Shown here in pieces: positions 1 through 11,473 of a DNA stretch of 64,000 nt. The position numbers and the translations under genes are program-made. The notes beneath the pieces are model-generated. The model did not search any database, was not told the DNA's origin, and saw nothing but the letters and a program-made list of their open reading frames with translations. The stretch is from an uncultured Woeseiaceae bacterium. GTDB lineage: Bacteria; Pseudomonadota; Gammaproteobacteria; Steroidobacterales; Woeseiaceae. Position 1 is the first letter of the stretch; the number at the start of each line of letters is the position of its first letter. The stretch is taken from the NCBI GenBank assembly GCA_945787845.1, contig CALZJH010000015.1, positions 1 to 64,000 of the forward strand, read 5' to 3'.

Positions 1-1
1 T

Positions 2-130
2 GACCGTCTGGAGCCCGGTGACCTGATCTATACCGGAACGCCGGCGGGCGTCGGCCCCGTGCAGCCCGGAGACCGCCTGGTGGGCCGTATCAACGGTCTT
101 CCCGAGCTCGAGATTACGATCGGCGAGTAG
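2..130 (+). CDS. Fumarylacetoacetate hydrolase family protein, C-terminal fragment
   Basis: Only the last 42 residues are inside the window; the gene starts to the left of it. The open frame from base 2 carries the pattern [15 protein letters not shown] followed by a PGD turn, which is the conserved C-terminal part of the fumarylacetoacetase/fumarylpyruvate hydrolase fold that ends near a short beta strand. Such enzymes hydrolyse or decarboxylate beta-diketo acids in aromatic or sugar-acid catabolism, with a metal bound by residues in the missing part. It is convergent with the DUF5916 gene, leaving only 18 bp between the two stop codons. The substrate cannot be judged from this fragment. Confidence 0.8.
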   Translation, partial: DRLEPGDLIYTGTPAGVGPVQPGDRLVGRINGLPELEITIGE

Positions 131-148
131 GGGCGAGACCGCATTTCG

Positions 149-2322
149 CTAGAAACGGAACGTGTAGCGGATCTTGGCAACAGCCGTCGTCCGGTCGTTA
201 TCAAAGCGATCATCGAAGTCATCGCGACGCATGTTGTGATTCACAACGAACCAGATGTCGTTACCGGCGGCAACGTTGTAGCGCAGACGCGCGTTGATCC
301 CGAGATCGTCTGAGAGATTGTCGTACTGCACGTTTGTGATCAGAGACCAGTCGATATTGAAGGCGATTTCTGTGTTCCAGTTGAATTGCCGAGTAATACG
401 TTTTTGATCCGGGAACTCGAAGCGATTGAAACCGAGCGTCAACGATGTGCTCAAGTGGCGGTTTGGCGTCCACCGAACCTCCGGGCGAAGCTCGAGTCGC
501 TCGCCGGTGTAGAAGTCGCCGAAGTTTGCGCGAAGCGAAAAACCAAGCGGCCGGTAGCGTGCAGTGCGTAGAAAGAAACCGGGTCGATTGAACGTGTAGA
601 TTCCCGGGTCCAGCGAGACACCGAGCCGATCGAGCGGTTGCTCGCCGCTCAACAAACCTTCCGTATGCCGGCGAAACCAGACACGAACAAACTCGCCCGA
701 CAGCGTCTCAAACTGGAGGGGGATAATCTGGAGCTCTTCCGACTGCACCGTGCCGCTGTCGAGGTACTCCCAACGGGATGCGCGAGCCGAAACCTTGAAC
801 TCCTGGAAGAGGTCGCTGTTGCGAAACTTTGTCTCGTGCTCCGCTTCGAGTGAATAAAGGCGCACGCCGGTGCGGTCGACGAAACCCAGCGCCGGCTCGT
901 AGTCCTCGTCGACCTGCTGGAACTGGAAGCCCGCTGAAAGGCCTTCATCCGCTGACAGGGCAAACGCCACACTGACGGCGTTCTCATCGCCGGACACACC
1001 GTCGCTGGATGACTGTTGCCACCAGGCATTGCCCGCGAGTATGCGTCCGTTGCCGATGCGCGTATTGCGATAACGAAAATCGATGCCCACCACTGAATTG
1101 TCATCGTTGGACCCGGGGTCCCCGAAGGTCGCGATGGCGCCGAGCAGGGACTCCTCGAGGACGTCGTAAGTGACTCGGGCCACCGCAAGATCTGTTGCAC
1201 CGACGTCGTCGTAGCCGTCCTGACGGATGAGCAGCGCACCGAAACCCAGCGCCCCTGTACGGCCGCTGAGTTTGCCGCCCGCAACAATGTCTACTGGTTG
1301 ATTGTCGTCGCCCAGACCGATGCGACGCGAAAAGAAGGGCATGGCATTGGTACCGGCCGACGTGCCGACCAGCCCGGACGGTCCGCCCTCGACGATGCCG
1401 CCGAACTGAAAGATGTCGAAGTCGGCGAGAAAAAACGTGCGTTTTTCAGGAAAGAAAACACCAAACCGGTCGAGGCCCAGCTGCCGGTTGTCGACCTCGG
1501 TCGCAGCGAAATCGGTGTTGATCGTCAGCAATCCACTAATCGACGGTGTAAATCGATAGCGCAGGTCGAGTGACGGGTTCAGTTCATTGTCGGAATCCAG
1601 GCCGCGAGCCCAAACCCCTGGTCGAGGTTCCTCAGTCCAGATATCTCCCCGGACCCCGTTGGGTTGACATCGCCGCCAACCGACTGCCACGCAATCGTCT
1701 CATCCGTGCGCTGGATCTTGCGCCAGAAATTCAGGCCCCAGGTATCGGTCGCAGGATCAAACGACAATGTATTGAAGGGAATGGCCATCTCCATGGCCCA
1801 TCCCGACTCGGTACGACTGGCCGCGCCACGCCAGATACCGTCCCACTCGTCGGACTGGTCGACGCCGTTGGTGAATATCGCGTCCGCCCGCACGCCGTTT
1901 GCGTTCAGCGAGAAGACGTAGCCGCTGCGCTTGTTGTTGGAGCCATCGACGAGGATATTCAGCGAGTCGTCATCGTCGAGAGACGCGCCCTGCCGCAGCA
2001 CGTTGGCGATAAGCGATGACGGCTCCTCATAATGCGCGATCGCGGCGACATAGAGCGTCGTGTCGTCGTAGGCGAAATACCAGGCGGTCTCTTCGGACGG
2101 CGGTGCAAACTCGATGGGCGAAGCCTGGAGCAGGTCCGAGCGACGGGCAGCCTGTGCCCACTCTTCGATACCGATGGCGCCGTCGATTGTGGGTGGGCTC
2201 TCCAGCCGGCCAATTTCAAATGTCTTCTCAGCGGCCTCGGCCGCCTGGCTGCACATGAGGATACCGGCGAGCGCAGCACTGCCTGCCACGTGTGGCAAGA
2301 CATTGCTCCGGCTCCTGGTCAA
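149..2322 (-). pseudogene. DUF5916 / carbohydrate-binding-family-9-like protein, frameshifted
   Basis: Two overlapping frames on the minus strand make one protein. The N-terminal frame (2322 down to 1579) has a signal peptide, then a CBM9-like domain (motifs IDGAIGIEEWAQA and DDTTLYVA) and ends GLRNLDQGFGLAAW before running into a stop. The C-terminal frame (1690 down to 149) resumes at about residue LNPSLDLRYRFTPS, contains the family motif NTDFAATEVDNRQ and FFPEKRTFFL, and ends as an outer-membrane-type beta barrel with final aromatic residue F. In intact relatives roughly 20 residues separate these blocks, so a small out-of-frame deletion near 1590-1620 is likely; an assembly error is also possible. 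Start is TTG, overlapping the TGA of the glycerate kinase gene (TTGA), which suggests translational coupling. Function of the family is unknown. Confidence 0.75.
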
Positions 2323-3599
2323 GTCTTCACCATGACAATGCGAATATCATTGACGTTGGTGAGTGTCGGTCCGGTCTTGACCAGGTCACCGGTCGCAGCA
2401 AACAGGCTGTAGCTGTCATGGCGCAGCAGGGCGTCTCGAGCATCGATTCCCGCATTGCGCGCGCGCGTCAGGATGTCGGGCGAGATTACAGCGCCAGCGG
2501 CATCCTCGGTACCGTCGATCCCGTCACTGTCGCCTGCCAACGCCCAGATGCGCGAATCGCCATCAAGGGCGAGGGCAAGCGCCAGCAGGAACTCGGTATT
2601 CCGGCCGCCGCGTCCGGCACCTTCGGCGCCAATGGTTACCGTGGTTTCGCCCCCGGACAGCAATATGGCAGGGGGGCTCGCCGGTGTTCCCTGCGAGGCG
2701 ATCGATTTCGCGGTGGCGGCCATAACGCGTCCCAGTTCGCGGCTTTCCCCTTCGATGCAGTCACCCAGAACGACTGGCGTGAATCCCAGTTCCTGCGCTG
2801 TCGTTGCCGCGGCCTCGAGCGCGCTGGCTGCGCTGGCGATGATTTTGTAGCGGATGTCGCCCGCCGGCGGCGCGGTACTTCCAGGCGCCCGCAGAGCGTC
2901 GCGAACGGCATTGGGAATGCGGATCCCGATGCGGTCGATAAATTCCAGCGCCTCGGCTGACGTCGAGTCACAGGGCAGCGTGGGGCCGGACGCGATACTG
3001 GCGGGGTTGTCGCCGGGCACGTCGCTGATCAACAGGGTAAACACTCGGGCCGGTCGTGCCGCGGCAGCCAGCTTGCCGCCCTTCAGCTGTGACAGATGGG
3101 TGCGCACGACGTTCATGTCGCGAATCGTTGCACCGCTGGCGAGCAGCTGTTTCGTGATGTCCTGCTTTTCCGCCAGGCTGAGTGGTTCGATCGGCAATGC
3201 GAGGGTGGCCGAGCCGCCGCCCGACATCAGGGCGATGACGAGATCATCCGGCGCCAGTCCCCTGACCGCCTCAAGGGCCTGGTGACCCGCTTTCTCGCTC
3301 GCCTCGTCGGGAACCGGGTGCCCTGCCTCGATGATCCGGATCCTGCCCGCCGGAACCGCATGTCCGTAACGCGTGCTGACGATGCCGGAGACGTCGACAT
3401 CAGGCCACGCAGCGTCGAGTGCCGCGGCCATTGCCGCGGACGCCTTGCCGGCGCCCACGACGACGCACCGGCCACGCGGCTTGTCCGGAAGGTTGCCGAG
3501 CAGCGCGGGGGCGGGCGCGGCGCTGTCGATGGCTGCGTCAAAAATCCCGCGGAGCGCAGCTCTTGTTGTGCCGTCATCGGACGGATACGTGCCGGACAT
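2319..3599 (-). CDS. Glycerate 2-kinase (DUF4147 + MOFRL domains)
   Basis: The 426-residue protein matches the GckA/TtuD type of glycerate kinase, which phosphorylates D-glycerate to 2-phosphoglycerate in the cytoplasm and so feeds glyoxylate, serine or tartrate carbon into glycolysis. The N-terminal DUF4147 domain has GAGKAS at residues 49-54 and SGGGSA at 126-131; the MOFRL domain is C-terminal, with LSGGETTVT and AGDSDGIDGTEDAAGA. Length is normal. No other glycerate-pathway gene is adjacent: upstream is a 295-bp gap to katG and downstream it is coupled to the broken DUF5916 gene. Hydroxypyruvate reductase annotations given to some relatives are historical; kinase activity is the better-supported role. 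Confidence 0.85.
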   Translation of the reverse strand: MSGTYPSDDGTTRAALRGIFDAAIDSAAPAPALLGNLPDKPRGRCVVVGAGKASAAMAAALDAAWPDVDVSGIVSTRYGHAVPAGRIRIIEAGHPVPDEASEKAGHQALEAVRGLAPDDLVIALMSGGGSATLALPIEPLSLAEKQDITKQLLASGATIRDMNVVRTHLSQLKGGKLAAAARPARVFTLLISDVPGDNPASIASGPTLPCDSTSAEALEFIDRIGIRIPNAVRDALRAPGSTAPPAGDIRYKIIASAASALEAAATTAQELGFTPVVLGDCIEGESRELGRVMAATAKSIASQGTPASPPAILLSGGETTVTIGAEGAGRGGRNTEFLLALALALDGDSRIWALAGDSDGIDGTEDAAGAVISPDILTRARNAGIDARDALLRHDSYSLFAATGDLVKTGPTLTNVNDIRIVMVKT

Positions 3600-3811
3600 C
3601 TCGAAGATTCATATAGCTGCGGTCCCGGTGCGAAACACCGTCATGAATAGTATCAGCATGATACGAGCGCGGGCTGGATTTTGTAGGCACCGGGGAGCAG
3701 GCAGAAATCCTTATTGACCTGCCCGTGCATTGGGACTACAAGCTGTGAAATAGAAGAGCGCCTTCACCTCGCGAGTCGCAATAAATCGATTTTTTCGTAT
3801 ATTGTGATCTA

Positions 3812-6153
<2,342 letters not shown>

Positions 6154-6182
6154 GCTGGAGCAAAACGGGAGTTCGCCTGAGG

Positions 6183-6216
6183 AACGGCGGCGCATAACGC
6201 GCCGCCGTTTTTTTTT
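6183..6216 (+). terminator. Rho-independent terminator of katG
   Basis: An 11-bp perfect stem (6183-6193 with 6199-6209, very GC-rich) closes a 5-base ATAAC loop and runs into an uninterrupted T tract to 6216. It begins 30 bases after the katG stop. Confidence 0.93.
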
Positions 6217-6312
6217 GCTCCACCATCGACGTCATATAGAAGAAGGGCACAGTCAACCAATAAGGTATAGCAACGTTATAAACTCATATCGGGCACTCCG
6301 AACGGGGTTTCT

Positions 6313-7745
6313 ATGCAACAGAAAACCGTAATCGCTGCAAACCGCTTTGGACTGGGGGCTCGTCCCGGTGACCTGAACGCCGTGGACAGGAGTCCGGAAG
6401 CCTGGCTGCTCGACCAGCTGCAGGGCCCGCCACGCTTGTCCTCCGATATCCGGAGCCTGGAGCCTTCTTCGAAGGTCCTGGTCGAGGTGCAGGACCTGCG
6501 TCGCAAGGAACGGCAAATGCGGCGCGCTGCGGCCGATGAGCCGTCCGAGGATTTCATCCGGACCTACGGGCGCACCGCACGCAGACACTATGTGGAACAG
6601 ATCAATGCCCGTTACCGGACCGCCGCGGCCAGCGACTTCCCGTTTCACGAACGGCTCGTGCACTTCTGGTCCAATCATTTCGCCGTGTCGGCCGACAAGC
6701 AGCCGCTCCCGACGATTGCCGGCCTGTTCGAAAACGAGGCGATCCGACCCAATGTGACCGGCAGTTTCGCCGACCTGCTGATTGCCGTCGAACAACACCC
6801 GGCGATGATCCTGTCCCTCGACAACCAGCGCTCCGCCGGGCCAGGGTCGGAGCTAGTGCGTCGCGCCAGTCGTCGCAGGAATGATCGAAATTTCGGGCTC
6901 AATGAGAACCTGGCGCGCGAAATCCTCGAACTGCATACGCTCGGCGTTAGCGGTGGTTACACACAGGACGATGTGACGACATTTGCCAAGGTCATCACGG
7001 GCTGGTCGATTGGCGGCGAAAACTATGCGGGCCGGTTCGCCGAGGGTGAGCCCGGCACGTTCGAGTTTCGCGAGAACATTCACGAGCCGGGTTCACAGAC
7101 TGTGCTTGGCAAGCGTTATCCGCAAGCCGGTGTCGAGCAGGGCGAAGCGGTCCTTCGCGATCTCGCGGCGCACCCGGCCACGGCGCGTTTCCTGGCCACC
7201 AAGCTGGCGCGACACTTCGTCGCGGACGAGCCGCCCGCACGTCTCGTCGACGAGCTGGCCTCTACTTACCTGGAATCCGGTGGTGATTTGAGTGCCGTGT
7301 ATGCGGCGCTCGTCAATTCGGACGAGCCGTGGCAAGCAATGCACAGCAAGTACAAGACACCTGGCGAGAAATGCAAAGCAAGTACAAGACACCGCACGAC
7401 TTCGTGATATCGACGTTCCGGGCATTTGATCACGTGCCGGAGAATGCGCGATTCGTCGTCGCTGCGCTGGACCTGATGGCGCAGACGCCGTTTCGTCCGG
7501 GCTCGCCGGAAGGCTGGCCGGATACGGCGGCACAATGGGGCGGGGCGGACGGCCTCTACAAGCGCATCGAATGGTGCAACACGGTCGCCCGGGTCGTCGC
7601 TTCGCGGGCGCGGCCCGTTGAGCTGGGCGACGCCATCCTGGGGCCGGCATTCAGTGCGAAGACGCGGCAGGCGGTCGCACGCGCGGAAAGTGGTACGCAG
7701 GCGTTAACGCTGTTGCTGGCTTCCCCTGAGTTTCAACGGAGATAG
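6313..7745 (+). pseudogene. DUF1800 protein, frameshifted by a 32-bp tandem duplication
   Basis: The first frame (6313-7407) has typical DUF1800 features: HFWSNHFAVSADK, a conserved NENLAREILELHTLGV block, and SGGYTQDDV. The second frame (to 7745) holds the usual C-terminus, TPHDFVIST to the end, LLASPEFQRR. At 7328-7393 a block is repeated with a 32-bp period, which throws the frame. Removing one copy restores a 466-residue protein of normal family length. DUF1800 proteins are usually paired with DUF1501 proteins and are thought to be exported or cell-envelope associated, but their function is unknown. The next gene starts 2 bases after the end. It may be a true pseudogene, a phase-variable allele or an assembly join of two strain variants. 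Confidence 0.8.
7328..7393 (+). repeat. 32-bp imperfect tandem duplication inside the DUF1800 gene
   Basis: Bases 7328-7361 match 7360-7393 at 30 of 34 positions. In their own frames the copies encode WQAMHSKYKTP and WREMQSKYKTP, so three of the differences change an amino acid. The period of 32 is not a multiple of three and explains the frameshift. Confidence 0.9.
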
Positions 7746-7747
7746 GC

Positions 7748-8959
7748 ATGGTCACGAGGAGAGAGATACTCAGGTCCGCAGGCGCGAGTGCGCTTGCGTC
7801 GATGTTGCCCGGCGTCGTGTTCGCCAGAGCGGACACGGAGTCGAGATTCGTCCTCGTCATCCTGCGCGGCGCCGCGGACGGTCTCGCAATTGCCGCGCCT
7901 TACGGCGACCCCGACTACCGCAAAGTGCGCGGGGAACTGGCGCTGCCGTCGCCGGGGAAAAATGGAGGATTGCTCAGGCTGGACCGCCTGTTCGGCCTGC
8001 ATCCGTCGCTGCCCGGCATGTCAGAGGAATTCACCCAGGGGCGAGCGTTGATCGCTCACGCAGTTGCGAGCCCCTACCGGGAACGGTCGCATTTTGACGG
8101 CCAGGACGTGCTCGAGAACGGCGCATCCGAGGTCGGTTTATTGCGTGATGGCTGGCTCAACAGGGCACTCGCACCGCTGGGCGGGTCGCTGGGTCACGAA
8201 GCGGCGATCGCCATGGGCGTGAACACGCCGCTCGTATTGCGCGGCGAGAATTCGGTGACGAGCTGGGCGCCCTCGCAACTGCCTGGTGCGGAGGAAAGCA
8301 CGATACGCCGCTTGCAGGACCTGTACGCGGATGACGAGTTCTTTGCCAGGCGGCTCGCGCAGGCGGTCAACTCCCAGGCCATTGCCGGTGAGAATGCGAG
8401 CGGACAACGTCAGCGTGGCGGCGGCAACAGGGCGAATGAGCAGATTCGGACAATGATGGACGCGACGGCCCGGTTCCTCACAGCCGACAATGGTCCGCGC
8501 ATTGCCGTACTCGAGGCGGGTGGCTGGGACACGCACGCCAACCAGGGAACCACGGCCGGGGCCTTGGCGAACCGGCTCGCCGGGCTGGACGCAGGCCTGG
8601 TTGCGTTGCGCGCAGGCCTCGGGTCCACATGGTCCAAAACCGTGGTCGCCGTCGTCACGGAGTTCGGCCGCACCGTTCACGTCAACGGGACGCGAGGTAC
8701 CGACCACGGCACGGCCGCGGCGGCTATCCTCGTCGGCGGCGCCGTCAATGGTGGTCGGGTCCTGGCGGACTGGCCCGGACTCGGGAAGTCCGATCTCTAT
8801 GAGGGTCGCGACCTGATGCCCACCATGGACATGCGCAGCCTGTTCAAAGGAATCCTCGCCGACCATCTCCAGGTATCCGATGCGCTGCTGGAGCGTTCGG
8901 TGTTCCCCGACAGCAAGAGCGCCCCCCGCGCGCGCGACCTGGTTCGCGTTCCGGGCTAG
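7748..8959 (+). CDS. DUF1501 domain-containing protein, Tat-type signal
   Basis: The 403-residue protein begins MVTRREILRSAG, a twin-arginine export signal, followed by a hydrophobic stretch to about residue 27. The body has DUF1501 hallmarks: FVLVILRGAADGL, RSHFDGQDVLENG, a GGWDTHANQG block and TEFGRTVHVNGTRGTDHGTA near the C-terminus, which resemble metal-binding sites of the alkaline-phosphatase/sulfatase superfamily. The start is 2 bases after the DUF1800 frame ends, an organisation repeated in many bacteria, so the two probably act together in the periplasm. The reaction is unknown. Confidence 0.85.
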   Translation: MVTRREILRSAGASALASMLPGVVFARADTESRFVLVILRGAADGLAIAAPYGDPDYRKVRGELALPSPGKNGGLLRLDRLFGLHPSLPGMSEEFTQGRALIAHAVASPYRERSHFDGQDVLENGASEVGLLRDGWLNRALAPLGGSLGHEAAIAMGVNTPLVLRGENSVTSWAPSQLPGAEESTIRRLQDLYADDEFFARRLAQAVNSQAIAGENASGQRQRGGGNRANEQIRTMMDATARFLTADNGPRIAVLEAGGWDTHANQGTTAGALANRLAGLDAGLVALRAGLGSTWSKTVVAVVTEFGRTVHVNGTRGTDHGTAAAAILVGGAVNGGRVLADWPGLGKSDLYEGRDLMPTMDMRSLFKGILADHLQVSDALLERSVFPDSKSAPRARDLVRVPG

Positions 8960-8970
8960 CGTAAGGCTTG

Positions 8971-10389
8971 CTAATGAACCGGGTCGGTGCGGGCGAGGGT
9001 CGAGAGATCGATCCGCATACCCGGCTTCGGCAGCGATACCTGCGCCTCATGTTCTGATGCTAGCTTGTGCTTGAAGGCCCTGGCCGCGTCTTCGTCGCCG
9101 TGCACGAGATACACGGGCGGCGTACCGGGAATGAAGCCGTACCAGTGACTCATGTCGTCGGCGTCGCCATGCGCGGACAATCCACCGATCGTAGAAACCT
9201 GGGCTTTGACTTCGTAGGTATCGCCGAACAGGTGAACTTCCTCCTGCCCGTCGACGATGCGTCTCCCGAGCGTGCCGTAGGCCTGGAAACCCGTGAACAG
9301 GATGCGTGCCCGCGGCCGGAAGATGTTACGTTTCAGGTGATGCAGAATGCGGCCGCCCGTGCACATGCCGCTTCCCGCAATGATGATTGCCCCGGCCTCT
9401 ATCTCATTGATCCGCCGCGAATCGTCAGCGGACTTTGACAGCACCAGGTTGGGCAGCGACGGCATCGGGTTCATCGTCTTCGACAGGCGGGTCGCTTCCT
9501 CGTCGTAGAGATGCGGGTTGTTCCAGTAGACCCTGGTCGCGGCAATCGCCATCGGGCTGTCGAGAAATATGCGCCAGCGATGCAGCCCCCACTCTTTGTA
9601 GTGTTTGCCGAACAGGTAGAGGATTTCCTGGCTGCGGCCAACCGCGAACGCGGGTATCAGGATATTGCCCTTTTCGGCATGCGCGGCACGGAACAGTTCT
9701 TTGAGCTCTAGCAACGTGTCGTCGCGACTGCGATGTGCGCGGTCGCCGTAGGTCGATTCCATCAATACGAGGTCCGCGTGCCCGGGGGATTCGGGATCGC
9801 GCAGGATCGGGGAGTCGAACTGCCCCAGGTCACCGCTGAAGACCAGGGTGCGCCGCTCTGTCTCGTGCACAATTTCGACTTCAACGACGGCCGAACCCAG
9901 GATGTGGCCCGCGTCGATGAACCTGGCGCGTATGCCCTCGCAAACGTCAAACCACGCGTGGTAGCGATGCCCGGTAAAGCTCGGAAGCGTCTCCTCGGCG
10001 TCGGCCAGCGTGTACAGCGGCACGACGCGGTCCTCGTGGTGTTTGCGGTGCCGATTGCGGCGCTCAGCGTCGTTCTCCTGCAGGTAGCCGGCGTCCTTCA
10101 ACAGTATTTCGCACAGCTGTTGCGACGCGTTCTGCGTATGGATGCTTCCCGAAAACCCTCGCTTGACGAGTAACGGGAGCCGGCCGGCATGGTCCAGGTG
10201 GGAATGACTGAGGACGACCGCATCGATCTCGGCCGGGTCGAACGGAAACGGCTTCGCGTTACGCGTCTCGGCATCACGTCCTCCCTGGATCATGCCGCAG
10301 TCGAGGAGCACCTGCCGCTTGCCAACACGCAGGATGTGACAAGACCCGGTGACCTCGCCCGCGGCGCCAAAGAACTCGAGTTCAAGCAT
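8971..10389 (-). CDS. MBL-fold beta-CASP RNA-processing nuclease
   Basis: The 472-residue protein has the metallo-beta-lactamase core with HSHLDH at residues 62-67, DAGHILGS and FSGDLG, then the beta-CASP insert (ESTYGDR, PAFAVGRSQEIL, DSPMA) and the C-terminal SGMCTGGRILHHL and GGLSAHGD motifs, giving all zinc ligands expected of CPSF73/RNase J-like enzymes in bacteria (the YpmT/TTHA0252 type). It should be a cytoplasmic zinc-dependent RNase. It lies 39 bp downstream of nrtR on the same strand, so it may be co-transcribed, though there is no obvious link between the two roles. It converges with the DUF1501 gene, with an 11-bp gap. Confidence 0.85.
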   Translation of the reverse strand: MLELEFFGAAGEVTGSCHILRVGKRQVLLDCGMIQGGRDAETRNAKPFPFDPAEIDAVVLSHSHLDHAGRLPLLVKRGFSGSIHTQNASQQLCEILLKDAGYLQENDAERRNRHRKHHEDRVVPLYTLADAEETLPSFTGHRYHAWFDVCEGIRARFIDAGHILGSAVVEVEIVHETERRTLVFSGDLGQFDSPILRDPESPGHADLVLMESTYGDRAHRSRDDTLLELKELFRAAHAEKGNILIPAFAVGRSQEILYLFGKHYKEWGLHRWRIFLDSPMAIAATRVYWNNPHLYDEEATRLSKTMNPMPSLPNLVLSKSADDSRRINEIEAGAIIIAGSGMCTGGRILHHLKRNIFRPRARILFTGFQAYGTLGRRIVDGQEEVHLFGDTYEVKAQVSTIGGLSAHGDADDMSHWYGFIPGTPPVYLVHGDEDAARAFKHKLASEHEAQVSLPKPGMRIDLSTLARTDPVH

Positions 10390-10428
10390 AGGCGCATCAT
10401 TCCATACTATTGCACCACGATAAACAGA

Positions 10429-11391
10429 CTAGTCGCCGCGCAGTGTTGGCCGTGACAGACCCACAGTAAGCTTCTCGCCCAGCACCTCGCGACGGAATCT
10501 GAACAGCTCGGCTGGACGGCCGCGGCCAACTGCGGTCATCCGGCCTATGGGTTCGACGAGATCGGCGTGCATGACGAGGCGGCGGAAATTTTGTTTGTGC
10601 AGGTGCGTTCCGCTGAGCGCTTCGGCGACCTGCTGCAACTGCAGCAGGGTGAACTCCCCCGGCAGCAGCTCGAACACCACTGGCCTGTACGCGAGTTTGC
10701 CGCGAATGCGGCCCAGCGCCGTGGCCAGGACGCGGCGATGATCCGACGCCATCGGGACACCGATGTTCGTTGCGGCGGGCGCCGCGGTTTTTCCGTCGAT
10801 TGCACGCTGGTCGCGTTGGGATTCCGCCATGATGTCGGCATCGTAGAGGAGTTCCAGTCGTTCGAGCGTCAGCACGGCATCCATTTCGGTCGCACCGGGA
10901 TGCCCGAAGGTGACGTTGATGCGTTCCTCGCGATTGCGTCTCGTGGTCTGGGCACGGGTCTTCGCACACCATTCGGCGAGCCGTGGCGCAATCACCGAGT
11001 CCAGTTCATCCGGTCGCCCGTTACGCCAGTCTTCCCACGGCAAAAAATCGTAGCAGTTGGCCCATCGCGTGCCGTCGAGGGGCACGGCGTCTTCGCGGGC
11101 CAGTGCGACGTAAGCGACTGACAGGGTCCGCGGGCCGCCGTCGATTTCGTCCACGGTTCGGAAGCGGTTGCCAAAGGTGTACAGCTGTTCCACGTAAAAG
11201 AGGTCCAGCCCCGCCTGTGCCTCGATCAGTTGGCGGAATCCATCCTCAAGACTCGCGTGATCAGCCGGGACAAACGGCCCTTGCGGCAGCGCGATCTGGT
11301 TGTTTCTGTCGACCACGAGGATGCGCGGCGCGCCGTCAGTCACGGCGACGATAACGCCCAGCAGGTCAACAAGAGTGTCGGTCTCTTTCAT
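10429..11391 (-). CDS. nrtR: NrtR-type transcriptional regulator (Nudix + winged helix)
   Basis: The 320-residue protein has an N-terminal Nudix-like domain (about 8-140) and a C-terminal winged-helix domain (about 215-310, with FTLLQLQQVAEALSG and NFRRLVMHADLVEPIG). This is the architecture of NrtR, the ADP-ribose-sensing repressor of NAD genes. The Nudix box has lost its catalytic glutamates (RQLIEAQAG where active enzymes have REL-EE-G), so it should sense rather than hydrolyse. It differs from short NrtR proteins by a longer linker between the domains. It is divergent from nadA, and the 82-bp gap between them holds two inverted repeats. The assignment rests on both architecture and neighbour. 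Confidence 0.82.
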   Translation of the reverse strand: MKETDTLVDLLGVIVAVTDGAPRILVVDRNNQIALPQGPFVPADHASLEDGFRQLIEAQAGLDLFYVEQLYTFGNRFRTVDEIDGGPRTLSVAYVALAREDAVPLDGTRWANCYDFLPWEDWRNGRPDELDSVIAPRLAEWCAKTRAQTTRRNREERINVTFGHPGATEMDAVLTLERLELLYDADIMAESQRDQRAIDGKTAAPAATNIGVPMASDHRRVLATALGRIRGKLAYRPVVFELLPGEFTLLQLQQVAEALSGTHLHKQNFRRLVMHADLVEPIGRMTAVGRGRPAELFRFRREVLGEKLTVGLSRPTLRGD

Positions 11392-11410
11392 AGGAAACTA
11401 TTGAACTTTA

Positions 11411-11454
11411 TGCTCCGTATGAGCACAATATGCTATATATACTCCAAACGAGCA
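11411..11454. promoter_or_regulatory. Two tandem inverted repeats, candidate NrtR operators
   Basis: The nrtR-nadA gap holds TGCTC-N5-GAGCA at 11411-11425 (perfect) and TACTC-N5-GAGCA at 11440-11454 (one mismatch). Their centres are 29 bp apart, close to three helical turns. They lie 20-63 bp upstream of nadA and just upstream of nrtR, where a repressor of both genes would bind. NrtR sites are known to be palindromes that vary between lineages. Confidence 0.65.
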
Positions 11455-11473
11455 TTAATTGTACAGGTGAACT

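Noticed and set aside
3680-3720. Possible dispersed repeat remnant before katG (a frame reading HRGAGRNP)
   Set aside because: It recalls common intergenic repeat elements, but only one imperfect half is visible and no other copy was found in the window.
7329-7745. A separate small gene after the DUF1800 frame
   Set aside because: Its product is the missing C-terminus of the same DUF1800 protein; the apparent start lies inside the 32-bp duplication.
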